This document shows positions 1 to 11,083 of a stretch of 64,000 nt of DNA, piece by piece (positions within the stretch are counted from its first letter, which is position 1; each line of letters starts with the position of its first letter). The notes under the pieces are model-generated. The model saw only the letters and a program-made list of their open reading frames with translations. It made no database searches and was not told the DNA's origin. The translations under genes and the position numbers were made by a program. Source of the stretch: Puccinellia tenuiflora (taxonomy: Eukaryota; Streptophyta; Magnoliopsida; Poales; Poaceae); the NCBI GenBank assembly GCA_012064385.1, contig QRDG01002527.1, forward strand, positions 124,001 to 188,000, in the 5' to 3' direction.

Positions 1-1291
1 ACAAGAATATAATAGTTGTACTTACATGCTTAGCTATGCTTAGTCAAATGCTAGCAATGTTCGTTGTTTAAATTCCATAATTGTTGATGTTGATGGAATG
101 GTTCGGACATGGTGGATATGTGGGGTGCTTAATTAAAATGCTAAGACGGCTTGGGTGAGTTGCCATCGGGTATGGTGTTTTGCCTCACTCTTGCCCCTAG
201 GTGCGAGTTCTCTACCTCTTGAACCAAGACGAGCGTGCTGCCATTGGTGGGTGTATGGGCGCCTTACTAACCGAATAACTTGTGCAGGCGTATCCAAGGG
301 TCCTCTAGTTCGGTTTTCCATTTGCGTGTGAGTGGAAAAGATGATGTTGATGAGGATTTGTGTTTAGGGCGTGGCGATGGGGCAGTGGCTGAAATAGGCT
401 GGGTAAACTTGCCCTGTGGCCACTGATGACTCTTGGATAGTCTCACGCGAGGTAAAGGTTTAACCGCGCCCGCTTGCCGGCCTTCCCCGGAAGAGGGCCA
501 ATCAGGTGAGCCGGACGGTACCAATGTGTACTTTAGTACACCCCTGCAGGGTTTAATCTTTTCGAAAAGCCGTGTCCGCGGTTATGGACAACTTGGGAAT
601 AGACGATAAGACCATAGAGAACCTTAACCTAATTGATATGGCAGCTAAAGGTTGCATAATCAACGTGTCATAAAGGTTCATTTCCTCGAGGGTGATTCGA
701 GGGGGTGCCTGGGTGGAGATGAGTGGGTTTGGCTACAAGTAGGTTCGCCGAGAACCGAAGATGAAATGTTACCCTCTTATCCCCTTTATAAAACCTATTC
801 TGAGTAGAGAATGCCATGTGTCAATTATGTTCCGGTTTATGAAAATTAGCTTTATGCAAAAGAAATACCTATATAGCTTTAGAGCCTCCGTCAATCATTG
901 GGTCTATATCGCCCTACTAAACTTGCGAGTACATCGTACTCAGTCTCTCTTTGATGCCCTTATATTTGTATTTCAGAGGAGGACGCCACCGAGCAGCTAG
1001 GTGGGTTCTTCGTGGACATCGACTAGTGGTCTGGGGTTCCTAGGTGGCAGCTTGGGACCGTGGAGCAAGCTGGCTGGGTTTATTTATGTGTAGGCCTCTT
1101 AGGCCCTATATTTGGATCTTGTTGTACTAGACAACACTACTTCGCTTCCGCTTGATGAATTGATGGTCTGTGACCTTTTGATGTGTAATATTTGTATCTT
1201 TATCATGTATGAGTTGCTATATGAGTTTTGCGTCGTAGAGTCTACAATGTGCCAGTTTGTTCCACAAGTCTCAGTCTCTTTACTAAACGTG
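1..1291 (+). repeat. Partial 5' LTR of a Tekay-like Gypsy element
   Basis: This stretch aligns by eye, base for base with substitutions and small indels, to the last third of the LTR at about 9122-10353. Shared landmarks include the segments beginning tgcttag, ggtaccaatg, cccctgcagggtttaatc, gaggttgca and taggcctcttagg. The window therefore opens inside the LTR, and the true 5' end lies to the left. The homology stops at 1291, one base before an N, so the last 170 or so bases of the LTR (which end gcgctaca in the other copy) are missing here. The many differences from the 3' copy point to an old insertion. Confidence 0.85.
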
Positions 1292-1292
1292 N
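1292..1292. other. Single ambiguous base (N) at a repeat switch
   Basis: One N sits exactly where the Tekay-like LTR stops and a minus-strand fragment of a different LTR begins. It probably marks a contig join or an unresolved base. Confidence 0.9.
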
Positions 1293-1472
1293 GGGTGGAT
1301 CCTGAGTATACACAAGGTACCGGCATGAGGTAGCAAACAATTCAAAGGAAGGTCGAGATCACACATCGAGAGGAGCGAGGTCACCTTTTCATGAAGAGCC
1401 TTGACTCTTGATCTTGTCATTGGGCCACTTGGCATGGTGTCCATGGTGTTGTCCACATGTGGGGCTCCATCA
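1293..1472 (-). repeat. LTR fragment of the Gypsy family found at 44760-52194
   Basis: The reverse complement matches the first 180 or so bases of the LTRs at 44760 and 51267, from the LTR terminus at 1472 (tgatg..agccccacatg) to the N. Only a few substitutions are visible. It also keeps that family's open reading frame (GPMTRSRVKALHEKV). The fragment is truncated by the N on its left and has no recognisable second end. Confidence 0.85.
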
Positions 1473-1994
1473 CCATTCCACCACGTGGACCTGCTCAAGA
1501 CACCGGTGGCGACGTCCACACGCCGCCTTATGACCGCCAGCCAGCGAGTGCCCGCCGTTTCCACATTCGCTCAGTGCGTCTCCCGGAGCATGCCCAGTAC
1601 TTCTAGGAGACCGGTATCTACGGGTACCTTGTATCGTATCCTTGCCTTCCTGCGTGATGAGCAAGATACCGACTATCTATATTGGTTGCCTTTCGAGTTC
1701 TAGTTGTTGTATCGAACTAAAAGACTTGTATCATCAGTAATTTCCATTCGTGTAATGCAGACTAAGGCATTTGTAAGCTCGTATCTGAACCACCTAATGG
1801 GCTTTATTCCGACTGGCTTGTGTTTGCTGCGTACAATTGTTTCCCTGCCATGTTGATGTGATGATACCTGTTCTTCCTCGCTCAATCTTGCTAAATTGTT
1901 GCCATTCATAGTCGCTTGTTCGGGTCTAAGTGCATAATTGATTCCTATCCATTCGGAGAGAGATACTAACTGTGTCCTTGTTCATATCTGCAGA
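1473..1994 (+). other. Untranslated leader of the Tekay-like element
   Basis: No coding sequence is seen between the LTR scrap and the gag start. The stretch is probably the leader between primer-binding site and gag. I could not find a convincing tRNA-Met primer-binding site (TGGTATCAGAGC), so that part may have been lost with the LTR 3' end. Confidence 0.45.
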
Positions 1995-4900
1995 ATGGCT
2001 CCTACCCATTATGGTGATAATAGCAATCCTGACCCACCGCCGCCACCCACTATGGCGGAGGTTCTGATGATTATTGAAGAGGGACGCGTGCGCAATGAGA
2101 ATCTGCTCACGTAGTTGGTGCAGCAGGGTGCACGGAGGAACACTGAATGCAACAACCTCACTGAATTCCTGAAGTCCCAGCCTCCCACTTTCGCTTATGC
2201 TAAAGAGCCCCTGGATGCGGATGACTGGCTTCGTGCTCTCGAGCGCAAGTTCACTGCCTTGCATGTTCCGGTTGCGGAACAAGTGAACTTCGCGACCTAC
2301 CTGCTGACTGGAGCCGCAGGGTCCTAGTGGGAAAGCCATGTGTCCATGTTTGCGGCTGGCCACACCTTCACTTGGGCTGAATTCCGCACTGCCTTCCGTG
2401 CGGCTTACATTCCCCAGCCCATCATGGACCTGAAAAGGAGGGAGTTCCTGGAGCTGACCCAGGGACACATGGACGTCCAAGCTTATGTGCGTGAGTTCAA
2501 CCACCTCTCTCGTTACGCCCCCCGGGACGTGACCAATGATGAAGATAAGCAGTACCTGTTCCGCAAGGGACTGACTCCGCGACTTCGTCATCAGTTGCTG
2601 CCCTTTAAGTTCCAGTCTTACCAGGAGCTGTACAACCTTGCTCTCACTCTGGACCAGGGTAGGAAGGAACTGGAGGTTTCCAAGAGGCCTGCGCAGGGGG
2701 AACACCAGAGCTCCTCTTCTTCTGAGGGCAAGAAGCGCCGGGTATTTGTGCCCTACAGCGCTGTGCCTAAGGCACCATTCGCGCCAAAGCCTACAGGGTT
2801 CAGGCCACCTCCGCCTCACCCAGCTACTTCGACCTTGGGTGCGGCTGGAAGTGGTTTCCGCCCTCAGCTGCCTGCACCGCCGAGGCTCACCTGCTACAGC
2901 TGTGGCCAACCCGGTCACTACTCAAGGGACTGCCCTGGGAAGGCACCTGCTACCGCAACACCTGTACCAGCACCCTCTACACCCACAGCCAAGGCTGTGA
3001 CTACTAGACGTGGCCGCCTGAACCACCTCTCTACCGAAGAAGCTGAAGAGGACCCCGGTGTTCTCATGGGTACGCTTCGAATTAATGATCATCCAGCTTC
3101 AGTCTTGTTTGATTCTGGAGCATCGCATTAATTCATGTCCATAGCATATGCACACAACCATCAGATACCGTTCGTGAACATGGACTTCCCTCAAGTGGTA
3201 AGAACACCAGGTTCTAGTTGGCGAGCTGACTGGATAGCTCCGGACATCCAGATTACTATAGGCTATTGGTCTTTCCCTTTCCAGCTGATAGCCCTGAAGG
3301 CAGATGGTATAGATGTCATTTTAGGTATGGACTGGCTAGTCAAATATCAGGCTAACTTGAATTGTGCTGCCAAGTCGGTCACAGTGGTCCACCCAACAGT
3401 CGGGCTAGTAAGTTACTGGTCCCCTTCGTCCGCAACCCCATCCGCTGCCACCCCTCTACCCCGGAGATCAGCCTATGTTTCTTGGAAGGCACCACACCGC
3501 CTGAAATGCATGAGGTTGCCGTGGTGTGTGACTTCCCCGATGTCTTTCTGGAGGAGTTACCTGGCATGCCACCTGATCGAAGTGTGGAATTTGTTATTGA
3601 ATTGGTTCCGGGAACTGCCCCAATTTCCAAAAGGCCCTACCGTATGCCAACGGAAGAGCTAACTGAACTAAAGAAGCAACTTGATGAGCTGCTGGAAAAA
3701 GAATTCATCCGTCCTAGTAGCTCACCTTGGGGCTGCCCGGTCATCTTTGTCAAGAAGAGGGATACAAATGTTCCTCGCTTGGTTGTTGATTACCGCCCTC
3801 TGAATGCGGTGACCATCAAGAACAAATATCCTATTCCCAGAATGAATGACCTGTTCGATCAGCTAGCTGGTGCAAAGGTACTCTCCAAGATGGATCTGAG
3901 GTCAGGCTACCATCAGATAAAAATCAGAAAGGAGGATATTCCAAAGACGGCTTTCACTACCCGTTATGGGTTCTATGAGTACACCGTCATGTCTTTCGGC
4001 CTCACAAATGCTCCGGCTACATTCATGAGGCTGATGAACTCCATCTTCCACGAGTATCTCGACAATTTTGTCATAATATACATTGATGACATCGTTGTCT
4101 ACTCCAAAACCGAAGAAGAACATGCTAAGCATCTTCGGCTAGTTCTGACCAAGCTTCGTGATCATCGTCTCTATGCCAAGTTCTCCAAGTGCGAGTTTTG
4201 GCTACAAGAGCTCATTTTCTCGGTCATGTGGTGTCAGCTGCTGGAGTAGCGGTTATACTCGACAAGATTCAGTCAATCCTGGATTGGCCAACTCCCAAGT
4301 CAGTCAAAGATATTCGAAGCTTCCTTGGGTTAGCAGGTTACTACCGCCGATTCATCGAGGGCTTTTCCAAAATAGCCAAAGCATTGACTGACCTCCTCAA
4401 GAAAAACAAACAGTTTGCATGGTCGAACAAAGCGGAAGAGAGTTTCCAAACTCTCAAGGTCAAACTCACGACTACCCCTGTACTCGTCCTTCCCGACACC
4501 GCCAAAGACTTTGTCATCTATTGTGATGCATCACTCCAAGGCTTGGGCTGTGTGCTGATGCAAGAAGGCCATGTGGTAGCCTATGCCTCCCACCAACTCA
4601 AACCGCATGAACTAAACTATCCAACCCATGATCTAGAGCTTGCTGCCGTGGTTCATGCTCTGAAGCAATGGAGACCCTACATGTTGGGCAACCATTGCGA
4701 GATCTTCTCGGATCATCAAAGTATGAAGTATCTCTTCACCCAGCCCGATATGAATCTCCGACAGAGAAGATGGTTGGAGTTGATCAAAGACTATGATGTG
4801 ACCCTCAATTACCAGCCTGGCAAGGCAAATGTGGTTGCCGATGCGCTGAGTCGCAAGTCTTATTGTAACACCCTGATGGTTGAGCGAGCTCAGCCCGCTC

Positions 4901-6410
4901 TTCATGAAGAATTCGCACGTTTGAATCTGGAGATTGTTCCCTCCGGATACTTGGCTAACCTCGAGATCAAATCAACTCTCGAGGATGATATCAAGGCCGC
5001 CCAGCAAAATGATGCTGAAATCCTAGAGATCAAAGAGAAGATAGCTAATGGGAAGGTAAACTGTTTCTCGGTCGATGACAATGGTGTTGTCTATTTCGGT
5101 GACCGTTTAGTGGTGCCCAAGAGTGGAAACACAAAAGAGTTGATCCTCTCAGAAGCTCACGAGTCACCCATCTCTATTCATCCGGGTAGCACCAAAATGT
5201 ACCAAGATCTTCGCCCTCAATTCTGGTGGTCTTGCATGAAGCGCGAGATCGCCGAGTATGTAGCAGAATGTGATGTTTGTCGCCGAGTGAAAGCTGAACA
5301 TCAAAAGCCAGCGGGTACTCTTCGCCCATAGCCATTCCCGAGTGGAAATGGGATGAAATTGGTATGGATTTCATTACCGGTTTTCCGAGGTCACCCAAGG
5401 GTAACAATGCCATTTGGGTAGTCATAGATCATCTATCCAAGGTCGCCCATTTCCTCCCTGTCCGCGAGGATATCAACTTTGTTAAATTGGCGGAGCTATA
5501 GATGGCCCGGATTGTTCCTTTGCATGGGATTCCCTTGAGGATCATCTCAGACTGTGGTAGTCTGTTCGTGTCCAAATTCTGGCAAAGCTTCCAAGAGGCT
5601 CTGGGAACCCGCCTCATCTTCAGCACAGCCTATCATCCCTAGACTGATGGTCAGACTGAAAGGGTGAACCAAGTTCTTGAGGATATGCTTCGGGCATGTG
5701 TTATCTCCTTCGGTAAGGGTTGGGAGAAGTATCTCCCCCTCGCCGAGTTCTCCTACAACAACAGTTATCAAGCCAGTTTGCAAATGGCTCCCTTTGAGGT
5801 TCTCTATGGATGGAAATGTAGGACTCCTCTAAATTGGTCTGAAACCGGAGAGAGGTCACTCTTCGGTCCTGATGTGATCAATGAGGCTGAAGAAAAGGTC
5901 CGTATCATCCGAGCAAATCTGAAGATTGCTCAGTCCAGGCAGAAGAGCTATTATGATAAGCATCATCAGGAGGTCCACTATGAAATTGGTGACAAAGCCT
6001 ATCTTCGAGTCTCTCCCCTCCGAGGCGTTCGTCGCTTCGGGATTAAGGGAAAATTGGCACCTCGTTTTGTTGGTCCTTTTACTGTCATGGGTAAGCGAGG
6101 TGATCTCTCCTATCAGCTCGAGCTCCCAGAGAATTTCCCGGATGTGCATGATGTGTTCCATGTCTCTCAACTCCGTCGTTGCTTCAAAGATCCTATTCGC
6201 GGGGTTAATCATGAAGAGTTAGATATTCAGGAGGATCTGACTTACTGTGAGCATCCTGTACGCATCTTGGATGAAGCGGAAAGGAAGACCCGCAACAAGA
6301 GCATCAAGTTCCTTAAGATCCAGTGGTCTAACCATTCTGAAGAAGAAGCAACCTGGGAACGTGAAACTAGTTTTCGTCAGGTATACCCCGCCTTCTTCAC
6401 TCAAGCCTAG
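1995..6410 (+). pseudogene. Gypsy chromovirus gag-pol polyprotein, degenerate
   Basis: This encoded a capsid plus the replication enzymes of a Ty3/Gypsy retrotransposon. In order: gag from the ATG at 1995, a CCHC zinc knuckle (CYSCGQPGHYSRDC, about 2892-2933), protease (LFDSGASH, about 3105-3128), reverse transcriptase (YIDDIVVYS, about 4079), RNase H (YCDASLQGLG, about 4520), integrase with a zinc-binding head (CDVCRRVK, about 5270) and catalytic core (GMDFITGFP, IISDCGS, TDGQTERVN), and a C-terminal chromodomain (about 6250-6370, IQWSNHSEEEATWE). The chromodomain and long LTRs point to the Tekay lineage. It is dead: stops at 2112, 2325, 3129, 5499 and 5640, and frameshifts near 3460, at the T-run 4215-4218 and at about 5329. 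Each break is a single-base change or indel, typical of slow decay. Confidence 0.9.
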
Positions 6411-6855
6411 AATCTCGGGACGAGAGTCCTGTAAGGGGGGTAGAGTTGTAACAGCCCCACTTTTCGTACCTGAAAATATGAGTAAAATTGTCACTTTTTC
6501 ATCTCATATTGCATCATGGCATATATATTCAAATTGCTCCACATGAAATAATACCTTGCCTTTAACAAAGAAGTCAAGGTTGGCTTAAGATCCAGTGGTC
6601 TAACCATTCTGAAGAAGAAGCAACCTGGGAACGTGAAACTAGTCTTCGTCAGGAATACCCCGCCTTCTTCACTCAAGCCTAGAATCTCGGGACGAGAGTC
6701 CTGTAAGGGGGGTAGAGTTGTAACAGCCCCACTTTTCGTACCTGAAAATATGAGTAAAATTGTCACTTTTTCATCTCATATTGCATCATGGCATATATAT
6801 TCAAATTGCTCCACATGAAATAATACCTTGCCTTTAACAAAGAAGTCAAGGTTGG
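6312..6855 (+). repeat. 272-bp tandem duplication across the pol/LTR junction
   Basis: Positions 6312-6583 and 6584-6855 are near-identical direct repeats. Each carries the last 99 bases of pol, the purine tract (aaggggggtagag) and the first 137 bases of the LTR beginning TGTAACAGCCCC. The element thus has two LTR starts, at 6447 and 6719. The second pol tail is out of context and not translated as part of the polyprotein. Confidence 0.92.
6431..6446 (+). other. Polypurine tract of the Tekay-like element
   Basis: The purine-rich run aaggggggtagag lies immediately before the LTR start TGTAACAGCC. It is repeated at about 6703-6718 by the tandem duplication. It primes plus-strand DNA synthesis in LTR retrotransposons. 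Confidence 0.75.
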
Positions 6856-7189
6856 CTAATGGTGTTGAACAAACAAATTCAAATCTGAACATCCACATTT
6901 GTCCAGGAAGTTCTAATAAATTAAAATGTGCTTGTTGCAAGATTTGAATGCAATTGCCAATTCAAATCCTTTAATAAAGCCCAAAATGCAAGTGAGCAAC
7001 TTCTGAAATATTAACACATGAGATAATTTCCAAATGGGCTGCAAATTTTACCACAGGTTCCAAATAATATATTATGGCTCTGTAAATTTTTCCAGAATTT
7101 TTAAAATTAATTAAGGGCCTGAAAGAAATACCTAAACCCTAGTGTAAATTCTGGAAAAAGAAAAAGAATAAACCCCTGACAGTGGGTCC

Positions 7190-7990
7190 CCATTGTTAGC
7201 ACCATCTTCCACTGTGGCGACAGGGGGAACACTGCCGCCATGAGCGCCTTGCCGCCGTGGCCTCCCCGCGCTCCTCCTCGCTCCCCCTCGCGCCCTGGCC
7301 CCCCTGGAGGATAAGGAGCTCCTCCTCGACGTGCTGCTCTCTCTCCCCCTCCTTTTCCCCCCATGCAGCAAACCCTAGATCGAGCGGCGCCATGACCGCT
7401 AGCTGACCGAGCCGCCGCTCATCATCACCGTCGCTCCCGACCGCCTCCGGGCAAGCTGAAGCCGCCGTCCGCTCCGCCTCGTCATCCTCGTTCTTCAGGT
7501 GGAAGGAATCGAGCCCGGAGCCCAGGAATCGTGGCGTTCGTCTACGTCTTCCTCCCCTCTGTCCGCCGCCGCCGAGCTCGATTTTCCATCGCCACCGGCC
7601 TTCCCCTACATCGCTGTCCACACCAGCATACTCAGGGTGAGCTGGCGAACCTCCAGGACACCGCGTTCCTCCCCCTCTCCCTCTAGATCCTGCTGACGCC
7701 GTAGACCGAATCGTCGCCGTCGCCGTAGCTCGTCGCCGGAGCTCCTCCAGTGACCATTAGGTCCCTAGCACTGCCACTAGACTCCCCACGCTGTACGGAG
7801 CCAGATGTGCCCCCCTCCCGGGCTCGCTAGCGCACGCACGGGACGGATCCGTGCTCGGCATGCCGCCGGTCACCGCGCCGGTCCTGGCCTCCCGCGGGTC
7901 AAACCTGACCGTGGGCCTCTGGCCGACGTGGCTTGCCACCGTGGCCACTGCCCCACCGGTCAGTGGCTGTGGCTAGCCAGCCCACGGTGA
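7190..7990. other. GC-rich block inside the Tekay-like LTR
   Basis: About 800 bases of strongly GC-rich sequence with short open frames on both strands, none with a recognisable domain. It stands out sharply from the AT-rich LTR on both sides. It could be the promoter/leader part of the LTR or an old captured exon. Nothing in the translation decides between them. Confidence 0.5.
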
Positions 7991-8035
7991 AAAACGGTTC
8001 GGTATTAATTCCTGAAATTTAAATAAAAAGCAGAA

Positions 8036-8690
8036 AATTGAATTGAACTTTGAAATTGCATAACTTTTGAACCACCAATCAGAAAAATGCAAATAATATA
8101 CCAAAATGCTCAGGAAGAAAATGTCTATCTGTTAGTGCCCTTGGTAGAATTAATTGGCCAAAATAATTTGCTTTTATTTAATGAATACTAAAATGGTAGA
8201 ATATAAATGGAATTTAGAAAATCCATAACTTGATGAATTTTGATCAAAAAATTGCAAATAAGATCTCAAAATGTTCAGGAAAACAACATATAATTGTTAG
8301 TTCTATTTCCATGAAATAATGAATCTTTTAAATTGCTGTTTATTTAAAATTATTAAAATGGCAGATTTAATTTCAATTTTGGGAAATTCATAACTTGAGA
8401 AATAATCACTCAAAAATTGTGAATACAATATCAAAATGATCAGCAAGGCATTTGCTATCTATCTATGTTAAGTTCACAGCAAGTAACAAATTTTTCCTTT
8501 GATGTTAATTTCGAATTGGTTAAAATGATTTAAATTGCATAACCGTTTAAATCACCATTTCCTCATCGTTAAATTGCAAACGAAGTACCAAAATGATCAG
8601 TAGGACAATACCTATCTAATAATGTCATTTTCATGCATTTAGGAACCATAATTCAGTACTGGACTTTTTGGATAATAACTTAATTAACTA
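8036..8690 (+). repeat. Four diverged tandem repeats of about 160 bp
   Basis: Four units share the ordered landmarks cataactt, ttgcaaat, a core resembling accaaaatgatcagg, then tatctgttag. The cores lie near 8104, 8268, 8434 and 8591, giving spacings of about 157-166 bases. The units are heavily diverged and non-coding. Confidence 0.7.
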
Positions 8691-10526
8691 AGTTAAATAT
8701 GGAGTTTTAACCTGTTAATTGCAATATTTATTTTAGGGGTTCCATTTAACTTGTGGGACATGCCCAATATGTTTTCAGTGCATAAATTGACCATCTCATC
8801 ATGATTGTGCATTGCACCTTGTATTCGTGTTATTTATTTCGTTTTCCTGTTATTGTTGTGTTTCGTTAGATTCAGGAGTCGAGGTTCCACCACAATACCT
8901 CGACGATCAACGCGCCCAGTACTATCAGCAAGGCAAGAGCTAACCTAACCTTCTTGGAATCTAGCATCCTAATGTTTTATAAACTTATTTTCTCCACCAG
9001 AATATTGCAATCGATTCAAATGTCACTTTTGATCAATTTAGAGAATCCTATGATATGCATTGTCCCCTGAACCATCACATGCTTCCCCTCCTATGAAACC
9101 TAGGGTTGATGTGTTGGCCTGAGACAAAGATATAATTGTTGTATTATATGCTTAGCCATGCTTAGTTTTCCGGTGATTTAATTCCAGGATATTGTTGTTG
9201 ATGGAATGATTCGGACATGGTGGTTACGTTTGGTACTTAATTAATTTGCTAAAAGGCTTGGATGAGTTGCCATCAAGGATGGTGTTTTGCCTCATTCTTG
9301 TCGCCTAGGCTGAGAGTTCTTTTAGCTAGAACCAAGAACCGAGCGTGCTACCATCGGTGGGGGTATGGGCCCCTTACTAATTAAATAACTTGTGCGGGCG
9401 TATCCAAGGGTCCTCTAGTTTGCGCTTTCCATTTGAGAGTGTGTGGCCGGTGATGATGATGATGATGTGATGAGGATGGTGGTGATAGGAGTGGCGATGG
9501 GGCAGGGTGTTGAAATAGGCACTGAAATTGTCCTGTCGTCACGATGACCCATGGATAGTCTCATGCGAGGGGTCGGACGGTACCAATGGATAAAAACAGT
9601 ACACCCCTGCAGGGTTTAATCTTTTCGAAAAGCCGTGTCCGCGGTTATGGACAAACTCTTGGGAAAGGCGGATTAGCTCATAGAGAACCTGAACCTAATT
9701 AATAAATTGGCAGCTAGAGGTTGCAATCCAACGTGTGATAAAAGGTTCATTTCCTCGAGGGTGGTTCGAGGGAGTGCCTTGGTGGAGATGATATGCTTCT
9801 GATTACAAAGGGTTCGTTGAGAACCACAGATGAAAGTTTACTCTTTTATCTCTTTTCGGAAAACATTCTGAGTAGACGACTCAATGGGTCCCGATGTCTT
9901 TTAAAAAGGAAACTAGCTTTAGGCAAAACCAGCTACATCATACATCATTAGAGCCTCCGTCAGCATTGGGCCTATATCGCCCTACTAATTCTTGCGAGTA
10001 CGTCGTACTCAGCCTTGCTTTGTTGATTATTATTTGTTTTAGAGGAGGACGTCACCGAACTGGAAGGTGGGTTCTTTATTGACATCGACAAGTAGTCTGG
10101 GGTTCCCAGGTGGCAGCTTGGGACATCTCGGAACAGGCTGGCTGGGATATGTTATTGTAGGCCTCTTAGGCCATAATTTGGATCTTGTTGTTAGACAACT
10201 ATATTTGCTTTCGCTTCAAGACATGATGGGTCTGTGACCTCTGATTGTGATATTTGCTATCTTTCTCATATATGAGTTGAACTATGATCTCTTGTGTCGT
10301 AGAGTCTGTGGTGTGCCAGTTGTTCCGCAGTCTTGGTCTCTTTACTATACGTGAAAGCGATGTCTGAGCTTATGGCATGATCGAGGTATTGTGTGCCGAT
10401 GATCCATTCCGAGCACACCTGCCAATGAGTTTTGGCCTGGGATTGGTAAACCCAGTAACCCTCGATTGTGTAGTATGACCGGTTACACAACGTTTCACTG
10501 TATAGTTCTGGGGTCGGGGCGCTACA

Positions 10527-11083
10527 CCTATCCAAGAAGCAATGGAGAAGTAGAGCGATCCAATGCAGAAGTACTCAAGGGGTTGAAGACCAAAGCCTTT
10601 AACAAGCTGGACAATAAAGGGGAAAAATGGATTGATCACCTGTCAAGCGTACTGTGGTCCCTCAGAACAACACCATGCAGAGCCATTGGAGAAACACCCT
10701 TCTTCCTCGTCTATGGACCGGAAGCTATCCTGCCAACGGAGCTAAAGCATGGATCTCCCCGGGTGCTCGCCTATGATGAAAACACGCAAGAAGAGCAAAG
10801 GATCTATGACATAAAGCTGCTGGAAGAGAGTAGGTGCCGGGCTTCCTTACGGTCAGCTCAGTACCATCAAGGACTCTGTCAATACCATAGTCGTCATGTT
10901 CACTCGCGGAAACTGCAACCCGGAGACCTCGTACTCCACAAGAGGAAAAAAATGGAAGCCATGAACAATATGTCATCCAAGTGGGAAGGACCCTACCGGG
11001 TCACTCAATTCTTGCATGCAAGCGTGTTATCCTTAGCAACCCATAAGCAGGGGGCTGATATGTGCCGGTGGCTAACGGGTTGA
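10527..11083 (+). pseudogene. Tat-lineage Gypsy integrase, 3' fragment
   Basis: The reading frame picks up immediately after the Tekay LTR at YPRSNGEVERSN, which carries the catalytic glutamate of the integrase core. It continues through WSLRTTPCRAIGETPFFLVYG and the C-terminal DNA-binding part (LQPGDLVLHK, KWEGPYRV). These motifs are typical of Tat-lineage (RIRE2/Retand-like) elements. Everything upstream of the insertion point is absent from the window. The frame stays open across the fragment and ends at 11083. It is the host sequence into which the Tekay-like element jumped. Confidence 0.85.

Larger units (their letters stand above)
6719..10526 (+). repeat. 3' LTR of the Tekay-like element (about 3.8 kb)
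   Basis: The LTR begins TGTAACAGCCCC and ends GGGGCGCTACA, the usual TG...CA form. An extra LTR start at 6447 comes from the tandem duplication. The right third matches window positions 1-1291. It directly abuts integrase coding sequence of another element at 10527, so that is the insertion site. The target duplication cannot be checked because the 5' LTR start is outside the window. Inside are a GC-rich block (7190-7990) and a set of diverged repeats (8036-8690). Confidence 0.85.

Noticed and set aside
1700..1990. tRNA-like primer site or tRNA gene before gag
   Set aside because: No TGGTATCAGAGC-type match and no cloverleaf could be drawn by eye.
7107..7621. Minus-strand frames in the GC-rich LTR block
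   Set aside because: Gly/Arg-rich, in all three frames at once, without domain or matching start context.
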